Position numbers and translations under genes: made by a program. This document shows, piece by piece, positions 8,396 through 19,152 of a DNA stretch of 40,447 nucleotides (the first letter of the stretch is position 1; each line of letters opens with the position of its first letter). The notes under the pieces were generated by a model. That model was not told where the DNA came from, made no database searches, and saw only the letters and a program-made list of their open reading frames with translations. Origin of the DNA: Gammaproteobacteria bacterium (GTDB lineage: Bacteria > Pseudomonadota > Gammaproteobacteria > Ga0077536); NCBI GenBank assembly GCA_020849475.1, contig JADLGE010000056.1, forward strand, positions 1-40,447, read 5' to 3'.

Positions 8396-9181
8396 TCAGG
8401 CGAAATCTCCAATCTTGCAGTCGTAGTCGATGGTCAGCGGCGCGTGGTCGGAGAAGCGTTCGTCCGTGTAGATGGCGGCGTTCTTGATGAAGGGTTTCAA
8501 GCCCGGCGTCACGATGTGGTAGTCGATGCGCCATCCGACGTTTTTTTCGCGGGCCGCGCCGCGGTTTGACCACCAGGTATATTGGTCGGCCTCCTGGTTG
8601 ACGGCGCGGAAGGCGTCGATATAGCCGACCTCGTCGAACAGTTCGTCCAGCCACGCGCGCTCTTCGGGCAGGAAGCCCGAGTTCTTCTGGTTCGAACGCC
8701 AGTTCTTGAGATCGATATTCTTGTGGGCGATGTTCCAGTCGCCGCACAGGATGAACTCGCGGCCCTCGGCGAGGCGCGCCCGCAGCCACGGCATGAAGCG
8801 CGCCATGAAGCGGAACTTGGCCTGTTGCCGCTCCTCGCTCGAAGAACCCGACGGCAGGTAGATGGAGGCGACGGACAGGCGCCCGAAGTCGGCCTGCACA
8901 TAGCGCCCCTCGTTGTCGAATTCATCCCAGCCGAAGCCGGTGGTGACGCGGTCGGGCGCATGGCGCGAGAACAAGGCCACACCGCTGTAGCCCTTCTTTT
9001 CGGCGTCGCAGAAATAGGTGTGCCACTTGGCCGGTGCGCGGATGGCCTCGCTCAAGTCGCCGACCTGCGCCTTGGTTTCCTGCATGCAGACCACGTCGGC
9101 GCGCTGCGTGGCGAGCCAGTCATGGAAACCCTTGCTGTGGGCGGAACGGATGCCGTTGAGATTGGCACTGATGATACGCAT
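8396..9181 (-). CDS. Exonuclease III family protein, catalytically intact Crc-like
   Basis: A 261-residue endonuclease/exonuclease/phosphatase fold protein, expected to be an AP endonuclease or 3'-5' exonuclease in base excision repair. Catalytic residues are present: Asn in SANLNG, Glu35 in QETK, Asp148 and Asn150 in GDWN, and Asp245-His246 in FSDHAPL. Many segments match Pseudomonas Crc ([12 protein letters not shown]...[19 protein letters not shown]), and the position beside pyrE is that of crc. Crc, however, has lost GDWN and the terminal DH. The protein is therefore best read as an active ExoIII orthologous to the Crc branch. Annotation as xthA or exoA would be equally reasonable. Confidence 0.9.
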   Translation of the reverse strand: MRIISANLNGIRSAHSKGFHDWLATQRADVVCMQETKAQVGDLSEAIRAPAKWHTYFCDAEKKGYSGVALFSRHAPDRVTTGFGWDEFDNEGRYVQADFGRLSVASIYLPSGSSSEERQQAKFRFMARFMPWLRARLAEGREFILCGDWNIAHKNIDLKNWRSNQKNSGFLPEERAWLDELFDEVGYIDAFRAVNQEADQYTWWSNRGAAREKNVGWRIDYHIVTPGLKPFIKNAAIYTDERFSDHAPLTIDYDCKIGDFA

Positions 9182-9285
9182 GGCGAACTCGCTTTGATGG
9201 GGCGTGGAATGGGCGGCGGCTGTCAGTCGCGCGACGCGCGCGTATCATAGCGGCAGGCATTCAAGACGCACATCCAACCGACCCC

Positions 9286-9927
9286 ATGCAAGCCTATCAA
9301 AAAGACTTCATCGAATTCGCGCTCAAGCGCGGCGCGCTGCGCTTTGGCGAGTTCACGCTGAAATCCGGGCGCCTCTCCCCCTATTTCTTCAACACCGGCA
9401 CCTTTGACAGCGGCGCGGCGCTGTCGGACCTCGGGCGCTATTACGCCAATGCCATCATCGCCTCGGGCCTCGAATTCGATTTGCTGTTCGGGCCGGCCTA
9501 CAAAGGCATTCCGCTCGGCGCCGCGATTGCCATCGCGCTGTATCGCGACCATGGCCGCGACGTGCCGTTCGCCTTCAACCGCAAGGAGGCCAAGGATCAT
9601 GGCGAGGGTGGCAACATTCTCGGCAGCCCGCTCAAAGGCCGCGTGCTCATTGTCGATGACGTGATCTCGGCCGGCACCTCGGTCGGCGAATCGATGCAGT
9701 TGATCAAGGCAGCCGGCGCCGAGGCGGTCGGTGTAATGATTTCACTGGACCGCCAGGAACGGGGTAAGGGCACGCTGTCGGCGGCGCAGGAAGTCACCCG
9801 CGATCACGGTATCCCGGTCGGGCGCATTGTCGGCCTTGCCGATATCCTGGAATACCTTCAGGGGCTGGGCGGTCACGAGGCACAGATGGCGGCGATCGCG
9901 GCCTATCGTGCCGAATACGGCGTTTGA
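9286..9927 (+). CDS. pyrE: Orotate phosphoribosyltransferase
   Basis: Converts orotate and PRPP to orotidine 5'-monophosphate in pyrimidine synthesis. At 213 residues it has the length of the proteobacterial enzyme. Seen: [16 protein letters not shown] near the N-terminus, [10 protein letters not shown], the flexible-loop lysines in [13 protein letters not shown], and the PRPP-binding motif [13 protein letters not shown]. It is divergent from the exonuclease gene across 104 bp and lies in the pyrE-slmA-argB-algC-coaBC neighbourhood seen in pseudomonads. Confidence 0.97.
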   Translation: MQAYQKDFIEFALKRGALRFGEFTLKSGRLSPYFFNTGTFDSGAALSDLGRYYANAIIASGLEFDLLFGPAYKGIPLGAAIAIALYRDHGRDVPFAFNRKEAKDHGEGGNILGSPLKGRVLIVDDVISAGTSVGESMQLIKAAGAEAVGVMISLDRQERGKGTLSAAQEVTRDHGIPVGRIVGLADILEYLQGLGGHEAQMAAIAAYRAEYGV

Positions 9928-10018
9928 GCGAAGTCACGGCGGGCCGATTCAGTCCGGGCGGCTGTCGTCCGATAAACTCGGCGGGCACAAGCTTCATGGC
10001 AACAGGTGGTGCAAGGAT

Positions 10019-10777
10019 ATGACGCAGGATGTGAACAAGGGCGCGCGGCTGGTGCTGGCCGCGGTGTTAAGCACGGTGCTGGCAGTGCCGAGCCAGGCGG
10101 CCAAGACCAACGCAACGCCGGGCGGCGGCCACATCAAGTGCTGGCACAACAAGGATGGCGTGCGTGAATGCGGCAACACGGTGCCGCCCGAATACGCGCA
10201 GCAGGGCTCCGAGACCAAGGACAAGTTCGGTGTGACCATCGGTGAGAGTGGACGCGCCAAGACCATGGAAGAGCTGGAGGCGGAACGCGCCGCCAGTAAA
10301 GCCAAAGAGCAGGAAGCCGAAGCCGTCAAGAAACGCGCCGCCCAGGACCGCGTGCTGCTCGACACCTTCACCACCGAGGACGACATGGTGCTGACGCGCG
10401 ATGGCCAGGTGGCGCATCTCGAGTCGCAGATACACCTGGTGGAAAGCCACATTTCAAAGCTGCAGAAGAATCTCGACCAGATGATCGAGCGCGCCGCCGA
10501 GATCGAGCGCCGCGGCGAGAAGCCGAGCGATGATGTGGTGAAGAACATCGACAACGTGCGCAATCAGATTGCCGAGAATCACAAGTTCATCGACACCAAG
10601 CATCGCGAGCAGGGGGTGATTCGTGAGCGTTTCGAAGCGGACATCGCGCGCTTTCGCGAGCTGAAGGGCATCAAGACGCCGCCGGTGGAAAGCGCCGCGA
10701 CCAGCACTGCGACGGCGACACCGGCACCTTCAACGCCGGCACCGGCAAGCCCCCCCGCGAGCGCCACCGGCAAATAA
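10019..10777 (+). CDS. Secreted DUF4124-like coiled-coil protein
   Basis: A 252-residue protein of unknown function. The ATG at 10019 gives a signal peptide: a basic start (MTQDVNKGAR), a hydrophobic run (LVLAAVLSTVLAV) and a likely cut after PSQA. Residues of about 38-55 (IKCWHNKDGVRECGNTVPPEY) resemble the DUF4124 pattern, in which a Trp, an acidic-Gly turn and a PP end are typical, but with two cysteines. A charged coiled coil spans about 80-215, then a Pro/Ala/Thr tail. The open frame extends further upstream through the pyrE end, but there it overlaps a real gene. It probably acts in the periplasm. The partner is unknown. Confidence 0.75.
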   Translation: MTQDVNKGARLVLAAVLSTVLAVPSQAAKTNATPGGGHIKCWHNKDGVRECGNTVPPEYAQQGSETKDKFGVTIGESGRAKTMEELEAERAASKAKEQEAEAVKKRAAQDRVLLDTFTTEDDMVLTRDGQVAHLESQIHLVESHISKLQKNLDQMIERAAEIERRGEKPSDDVVKNIDNVRNQIAENHKFIDTKHREQGVIRERFEADIARFRELKGIKTPPVESAATSTATATPAPSTPAPASPPASATGK

Positions 10778-10793
10778 CCCGCGTCGTCTTTTC

Positions 10794-11390
10794 TTAAGTC
10801 GCGGAGGCGCCGGGGAACAATCCGGCGCACAGCAGACGCCACTGGGCGTCCCAGTCGGCGGTCGGGCTGGCCTTGAAATCACTGCGTACGAACTGATCGA
10901 GCCGTCCGGCCACCACCGCCACCAACAGGTTGGCGGTGGCGATGACGGTGGCGCTGTCTGGCGCCTCGGCCTCGGTCAAAGCCGCTTCGCGCAATGCCTG
11001 TTTGAACTGGGTCTCGACCCGTGCGTAGAACTTCATCACGCGCGCGCGCAGGCGTTCGTGTTCGCCGACCAGGATGTCACCCATCAAAATGCGCGAAATG
11101 CCGGGATTGCGCTCGGCGAAACGCAGCATGGTCACGGTCAGGTGGAAGCAGCGGGTACGCGCTTCGCGCTGTTCGCTCATGATCTGGTTGAAGAGGCTGA
11201 AGATCACGTCTTCGGCAAATTCAATCAGGCCCTCGAACATGCGCGCCTTGCTCGGGAAATGACGATACAGCGCCGCTTCCGACACGCCGACCGCCGCGGC
11301 GAGCGCGGCGGTGGTGATGCGCGAACCGGGTTTGGTCTCGAGTTCGCTGGCGAGGACCTCGAGAATCTGTTGCTTGCGGGAACCCTTCAC
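10794..11390 (-). CDS. slmA: Nucleoid occlusion factor SlmA (TetR family)
   Basis: A 198-residue TetR-fold DNA-binding protein. The SlmA family binds sites spread over the chromosome and blocks FtsZ assembly over the nucleoid. The helix-turn-helix is at about 25-50 (ITTAALAAAVGVSEAALYRH), followed by FPSKARMFEGLIEF, which is close to the SlmA consensus; the RNPGISRILMGD segment is also typical of SlmA and not of metabolite-sensing TetR repressors. It starts two bases after the argB stop on the same strand, so the two are co-transcribed, as in related genomes. It converges with the coiled-coil gene. Confidence 0.92.
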   Translation of the reverse strand: MKGSRKQQILEVLASELETKPGSRITTAALAAAVGVSEAALYRHFPSKARMFEGLIEFAEDVIFSLFNQIMSEQREARTRCFHLTVTMLRFAERNPGISRILMGDILVGEHERLRARVMKFYARVETQFKQALREAALTEAEAPDSATVIATANLLVAVVAGRLDQFVRSDFKASPTADWDAQWRLLCAGLFPGASAT

Positions 11391-11392
11391 GC

Positions 11393-14879
<3,487 letters not shown>

Positions 14880-14972
14880 TCTTTACACGCCCGGCTCGTG
14901 CAATGCACGGACCGCCCCTTGGTCGATGTCGGAAGTGTACAAGTTCGAATCCCTTAAATACACGCGGGCCTG

Positions 14973-15133
14973 GCAGCCTGTCGGACTTAGGATGAATCGG
15001 CTGCGGTGATGGGATAGCGGTCCATATGTGCGCGCCTTCTCGTTAAATAGCCCCACTATTCGCCTCGAATGCGCACACATCTGTCCTCGCTTTCCCACCA
15101 CCTCGCGACGATTCCCTAAGTCCGACAGGCTGC
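14973..15133. mobile_element. MITE-like element with perfect 19-bp terminal inverted repeats
   Basis: A 161-bp element between algC and coaBC. The left end is GCAGCCTGTCGGACTTAGG (14973-14991), and the exact reverse complement is at 15115-15133. The similarity continues inward: read from both ends, each arm of about 75 bases shows GAATCG, GGTG, TGGGA, AGCG, ATGTG, GCGC and AATAG in the same order with scattered differences. The whole element is thus an imperfect palindrome with no coding capacity, as expected of a MITE derived from a transposon with long inverted ends. No clear target duplication was found. The last base is shared with the coaBC stop codon. Confidence 0.75.
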
Positions 15134-16356
15134 TAGCGTGCAGCACGCGCGGCATAACGCTCGGCGATGACGTCGACCAAGGTCCGCGCGAGGCGCGTTT
15201 TGGCGGCGCGCGGCAGGAGCCTGGAACCGTCGCGCCAGATCACCATGAGTTCGTTGTCGTCGGCGTTGAAGCCTAAGCCTGCGCCGCCGACGAGATTGGC
15301 GGCGACCATGTCGATGGCCTTGCGCTCAAGCTTGTCGCGCGCATGGCGTTCGACGTCGTTGGTCTCGGCGGCGAAGCCGACCGTGAACGGCGGCGCGGCG
15401 CTGGCGGCCACGCATTTCAATATGTCGGGGTTCGGGACGAGTTTCAGTTCGAGCGCGCTGTCGCTGCGTTTGATCTTGTTGCTGGCGGCATTGTCGATGC
15501 GATAGTCGGCGACCGCCGCGGTGGCGACGAAGATGTCGGTCGGCAAACGCGCCATCACCGCCTCGTGCATGTCGCGCGCGGTTTCGACGTTGACCAAGGT
15601 GACGCCGGCGGGCGGCGGCAGGATGGTCGGGCCGCTGACCAGGGTCACGATGGCGCCGGCTTCGCGCAGCGCGGTGGCGATCGCGTAGCCCATCTTGCCG
15701 GAGCTGTGGTTGCTTATGTAACGCACCGGGTCGATGGGTTCGCGGGTCGGGCCGGCGGTCAGCAGCACGCGCACGCCGGACAACAGGTCGCGCTCGAAAA
15801 GCGCGGCGGTGGCGGCGCAGATCTCGGTCGCTTCGAGCATGCGCCCGGGGCCGACTTCACCGCAGGCCTGGCTGCCGGCGCCGGGGCCGGCAAAGCGCAC
15901 GCCACGCGCGGCCAGCGCCGCGAGGTTGTCCTGGGTGGCGGGGTGCTTCCACATTTGCTGGTTCATGGCCGGCGCGGCGAGTATCGGCGCCTCGCTGGCG
16001 AGACACACGGCACTGGCCAAGTCATTCGCCATGCCGAGCCGCAGGCGCGCGAGGAAATCGGCGGTGGCCGGCGCGATCAGGATGACGTCGGCCCAGCGCG
16101 CGAGCTCGATGTGGCCCATGGCCGCTTCGGCAGCCGGATCGAAAAGCTCGGCACGGACCTCGCGGCCCGACACCGCCTGCAGGGTCAGCGGCGTGATGAA
16201 GGCGCCGGCGGCCGGCGTCATCACCACCTGCACTTCGGCGCCGGCATCGCGCAGACGCCGCACCACGTCGGGCGCCTTGTAGGCGGCGATACCACCGCTC
16301 ACGATCAGCAGTACGCGGCGAGCGGCAAGGGCATTCGGCGGCAGGGCGGCGTCCAT
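15133..16356 (-). CDS. coaBC: Bifunctional phosphopantothenoylcysteine decarboxylase/phosphopantothenate-cysteine ligase
   Basis: Carries out two steps of coenzyme A synthesis: CoaB joins cysteine to 4'-phosphopantothenate and CoaC decarboxylates the product. The CoaC flavoprotein domain is N-terminal (VLLIVSGGIAAYKAPDVVR, the PAMNQQMWKHPA loop and the ACGEVGPGRM lid). The CoaB domain follows (LLTAGPTREPIDPVRYISNHSSGKMG, AAVADYR, and the KIKR motif). The ATG at 16356 gives 407 residues and places the first strand near the N-terminus as in the family; a start 36 bases upstream at 16392 is also open. The TAG stop spans the boundary with the MITE-like element, so the last codons may have changed on insertion. 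Confidence 0.95.
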   Translation of the reverse strand: MDAALPPNALAARRVLLIVSGGIAAYKAPDVVRRLRDAGAEVQVVMTPAAGAFITPLTLQAVSGREVRAELFDPAAEAAMGHIELARWADVILIAPATADFLARLRLGMANDLASAVCLASEAPILAAPAMNQQMWKHPATQDNLAALAARGVRFAGPGAGSQACGEVGPGRMLEATEICAATAALFERDLLSGVRVLLTAGPTREPIDPVRYISNHSSGKMGYAIATALREAGAIVTLVSGPTILPPPAGVTLVNVETARDMHEAVMARLPTDIFVATAAVADYRIDNAASNKIKRSDSALELKLVPNPDILKCVAASAAPPFTVGFAAETNDVERHARDKLERKAIDMVAANLVGGAGLGFNADDNELMVIWRDGSRLLPRAAKTRLARTLVDVIAERYAARAAR

Positions 16357-16449
16357 CACGCAGGATATTACCCGGAAGCGTCGGCGTTCCATATACTTGC
16401 GCGGAGTCTTGGAACGACTTCGTCATGTACACCCAGGGAGGGGTAAAGG

Positions 16450-17124
16450 ATGACCATCAAGGATTGGCCGGCCGACGAACGGCCGCGTGAAAAGCTGCTG
16501 CGTGAAGGCAGCGCGATTTTGACCGACGCCGAATTGCTGGCGGTGCTGCTGCGCAGCGGCGTCGCGGGCGCCGACGCGGTGACGCTGGCCAGGCGCCTGC
16601 TGAGCGAATGCGGTGGTCTGCGCGCGTTGCTCGAGGCGCGGCGCGAGCAGCTCGTCGCCCTCGCCGGTTGCGGACCGGCGGCCTTCGCGACCTTCAGCGC
16701 CGCGCTCGAACTCGGTCGACGCTATATCTACAGCACCTTAGAACGGGACGGCCCGCTGGAGAATCCCGGCGCCGCCAGCCAGTACCTGGTGTCGCGCATG
16801 AAGGCCTACCAGCGCGAGGTGTTCGCCTGCCTGTATCTCGATACCCGGCACCGCGTCATCGCGCTGCGCGAACTGTTCTTCGGCTCGATAGACAGCGCCA
16901 CGGTGCACCCGCGCGAAATCGTCAAATCCTGCCTCGAGACCAATTGCGCGGCGATCATCCTCGCCCACAATCACCCCTCGGGTGTGGCCGAGCCGAGCGC
17001 GGCTGACGCCGCCATCACGCGGCGCATCGTCGATGCGGCCGCGCTCATCGACGTCAGGGTGCTCGATCACCTGGTGGTGGGGGAACGCGAGGCGGTGTCG
17101 ATGGCGGCACTCGGCATGCTGTGA
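16450..17124 (+). CDS. radC: RadC family JAB1/MPN domain protein
   Basis: A 224-residue protein with an N-terminal helix-hairpin-helix-like region (about 1-75) and a C-terminal JAMM metalloprotease-fold domain. The metal site is HNHPSGVAEPSAAD, with upstream FACLYLDTRHRVI and the acidic residue region of LRELFFGSIDSATVHPREI. A strong ribosome binding site (GGGAGGGGTAAAGG) precedes the ATG. The historic link to DNA repair is doubtful and the true role is unknown. It is divergent from coaBC and followed by rpmB-rpmG, as in many gammaproteobacteria. Confidence 0.95.
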   Translation: MTIKDWPADERPREKLLREGSAILTDAELLAVLLRSGVAGADAVTLARRLLSECGGLRALLEARREQLVALAGCGPAAFATFSAALELGRRYIYSTLERDGPLENPGAASQYLVSRMKAYQREVFACLYLDTRHRVIALRELFFGSIDSATVHPREIVKSCLETNCAAIILAHNHPSGVAEPSAADAAITRRIVDAAALIDVRVLDHLVVGEREAVSMAALGML

Positions 17125-17166
17125 GGCTGGTTGAAGAGCGCTCGGGCCGGCCATGGCACGCGGGGC

Positions 17167-17195
17167 TTGGCCTCGGGCCGCTTTGTGGATAGAAT
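17167..17195 (+). promoter_or_regulatory. Sigma-70-type promoter of rpmB-rpmG
   Basis: TTGGCC (17167-17172) and TAGAAT (17190-17195) are separated by 17 bases, a good sigma-70 arrangement. Transcription would begin near 17202, giving a short leader of about 30 bases with AGGAAG (17221-17226) before the rpmB ATG at 17232. Confidence 0.6.
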
Positions 17196-17231
17196 CGCTC
17201 CCCTTTTTCGGGCCTTTATCAGGAAGCCATC

Positions 17232-17468
17232 ATGTCGCGGGTATGCCAAGTTACGGGAAAACGGCCGGTCAGCGGCAACAATGTGTCGCACGCCAACAAT
17301 AAGACGCGCCGTCGTTTTCTGCCCAACCTGCAGCACCACCGGTTCTGGGTGGAAGCAGAAAAGCGTTTTGTGCGTCTGCGCGTGAGCACCAAGGGCCTGC
17401 GCATCATCGACAAGCAGGGTATCGACACGGTGCTGGCGGAAATCCGCTCACGCGGTGAAAAAGTCTAA
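17232..17468 (+). CDS. rpmB: 50S ribosomal protein L28
   Basis: A 78-residue ribosomal protein of the large subunit, near identical in pattern to the E. coli protein: [50 protein letters not shown] and GIDTVLAE. It has no CXXC zinc pairs, so it is the zinc-independent type. It begins after a well-formed promoter and ribosome binding site and is followed by rpmG 12 bases later. Confidence 0.98.
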   Translation: MSRVCQVTGKRPVSGNNVSHANNKTRRRFLPNLQHHRFWVEAEKRFVRLRVSTKGLRIIDKQGIDTVLAEIRSRGEKV

Positions 17469-17480
17469 GGAGCCTTTGCC

Positions 17481-17636
17481 ATGCAAGACAAAATCAAGAT
17501 GGTCTCGAGCGCCGGTACCGGCCACTTCTACACCACCACCAAGAACAAGCGCACCCATCCCGATAAGATGGAGCGCAAGAAGTTCGACCCGGTCATCCGT
17601 CAGCACGTGATGTACAAGGAAGCGAAGATCAAGTAA
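17481..17636 (+). CDS. rpmG: 50S ribosomal protein L33
   Basis: A 51-residue protein that starts [20 protein letters not shown] and ends YKEAKIK. Seen are the conserved [18 protein letters not shown] core and the lack of cysteine pairs, so this is the zinc-free (C-) form. The ribosome binding site is AAGGAG about nine bases before the ATG. It is the last gene of the rpmB-rpmG unit and is followed by a strong terminator. Confidence 0.98.
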   Translation: MQDKIKMVSSAGTGHFYTTTKNKRTHPDKMERKKFDPVIRQHVMYKEAKIK

Positions 17637-17657
17637 TCGCTTGCCGGGGAGAACCCC

Positions 17658-17694
17658 AAAAAAAAAGAACCCGCCTCGAAGGCGGGTTTTTTTT
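17658..17694. terminator. Rho-independent terminator after rpmG, bidirectional
   Basis: AACCCGCC (17668-17675) pairs with GGCGGGTT (17681-17688) around a TCGAA loop and is followed by a run of T to 17694. An A-rich run at 17658-17666 gives the same signal on the other strand, so it could also stop transcription arriving from the desaturase side. Confidence 0.9.
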
Positions 17695-17705
17695 GGCTTG
17701 GGTTT

Positions 17706-17731
17706 GCAGGTGCGAATGAATTCGCACCTGC
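17706..17731. repeat. Hairpin resembling a REP element between rpmG and desaturase
   Basis: GCAGGTGCGAA (17706-17716) and TTCGCACCTGC (17721-17731) form a perfect 11-bp stem around TGAA. It lies just beyond the desaturase stop codon and 11 bases after the rpmG terminator. The pattern recalls the short REP palindromes common in pseudomonad-like genomes, but only one copy is visible in the window. Confidence 0.55.
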
Positions 17732-17735
17732 TAGG

Positions 17736-18920
17736 TCAGGCGGCAGCCCCCTGCGGCGTGTAACCACGCAGCGTGTGGGCAAAGTCCTGCAGGGCCTGGA
17801 TGCCGGTGGTTTCGGCCTGCTGGCACCAGTCCTGCAAAAGCTTCAGGAGATTTTCGCGGCTGGCGGCGCGCTGCTCGTAGATCTCCTGCAGACGCTGACG
17901 GAAACCGTACACCACTTCCAGCGCCTGGCTGTGGCGAAGGGCGTCCTGCAAGGTGCCACGTTCGGAATCATTCAAGCGCTCTTCGGCGCGCAGCAGCAGG
18001 CGGCGCAGCGGCTTCAACTGCGGACGCACTTCGGCGGGGGCATTGCGCAGTTCTTCGCGGTGCACGCGCTTGACCACCATGCGGCCGTAGTCGGCCATCA
18101 CGTGCAGTCGATTGCCGGCGACCGCCTTCAGGGTTTCGAAATCGATGGCGGACTTGGCGGTGTCGACGGCCGGCTTGGCCGGCGCCAGCTTGCGCACCTT
18201 GGCGAGGCCGAAAGTTTCGAGGATGCGGATGTACATCCAGCCGATATCGAACTCCCAGGGCTGCACCGAGAACTTGGCGGAACTGCCGAAGGCATGGTGG
18301 TTGTTGTGCAGTTCTTCGCCGCCGATGATCAAACCCCACGGCACAATGTTGGTGGAAGCGTCGGCGGTTTCGAAGTTGCGATAGCCCCAGTAATGACCGA
18401 TGCCGTTGATGATGCCGGCCGCGAAAACAGGCGACCACGCCATCTGCGTCGCCCAGATGGTCAGGCCCAGCGGCCCGAACAGCAGCACGTTGACGACCAG
18501 CATGATGCCGATGCCGAGGCTGTCACGACCGGTATAGAAATGGCGTTCGACCCAGTCATCGGGGGTGCCGTAGCCGTACTGATCGATGACGTCCTGACGC
18601 TTGGCGTTGATGCGATAGAGCTCGGCGCCTTCCAGCAGCACCTTCTTGATGCCGTGGGCAACCGGGCTGTGGGGGTCTTCCATGGTTTCCACCGCGGCGT
18701 GGTGCTTGCGGTGCACGGCGGTCCATTCACGGGTGTTCATGCCGGTGGTCAGCCACAGCCACAGGCGGAAGAAATGCGAGACCAGCGGGTGCAGGTCAAC
18801 GGCGCGATGCGCCTGGTGACGGTGCAGGTAGATGGTGATCGAGGCGATGGTAGTCTGGGTAAATACGAGCGCGACGAGGACATAGCCCCACCACGGCATA
18901 ACCACGAGTCCTTGCAACAT
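17736..18920 (-). CDS. Membrane-bound acyl-CoA/fatty acid desaturase
   Basis: A di-iron membrane desaturase that introduces a double bond, probably at the delta-9 position, into acyl chains. The three histidine boxes are HRHQAH (33-38), HRKHH (70-74) and HNNHH (about 207-211), with hydrophobic helices near 10-30, 50-62 and 140-190. The core ends near residue 260; the last 130 or so residues form a charged helical extension that standard desaturases lack. The ATG at 18920 was preferred to an upstream TTG (18932) because GGGGAG sits four bases before it. It is a single-gene unit, likely tied to membrane fluidity control. Substrate specificity is not determined by the sequence. Confidence 0.9.
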   Translation of the reverse strand: MLQGLVVMPWWGYVLVALVFTQTTIASITIYLHRHQAHRAVDLHPLVSHFFRLWLWLTTGMNTREWTAVHRKHHAAVETMEDPHSPVAHGIKKVLLEGAELYRINAKRQDVIDQYGYGTPDDWVERHFYTGRDSLGIGIMLVVNVLLFGPLGLTIWATQMAWSPVFAAGIINGIGHYWGYRNFETADASTNIVPWGLIIGGEELHNNHHAFGSSAKFSVQPWEFDIGWMYIRILETFGLAKVRKLAPAKPAVDTAKSAIDFETLKAVAGNRLHVMADYGRMVVKRVHREELRNAPAEVRPQLKPLRRLLLRAEERLNDSERGTLQDALRHSQALEVVYGFRQRLQEIYEQRAASRENLLKLLQDWCQQAETTGIQALQDFAHTLRGYTPQGAAA

Positions 18921-19152
18921 GATGCTCCCCAATTGGGTGTTTACCTTGAATGCGAGCCCGACGCGAGCGCCCCCACAGGGCGCCGCTCATACCGGGCGCG
19001 TCGCACGTTAACGCGATCTTCACATGTTTGACCAGATGTTCCAGTTGCTTTACGTCAATCGCACGCAAGCCAAGGGCGCTTCTGGCATTTGTTTGCCGGG
19101 CCTGGCGGCGGCCGGACCCTGTCGATAGCGCCCGCCGGGCGCATAAGTTTAC

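Noticed and set aside
14936..14958. GTTCGAATCC, resembling a tRNA T-loop, upstream of algC
   Set aside because: The flanking bases do not form a T-arm stem and no acceptor or anticodon arm can be drawn around it.
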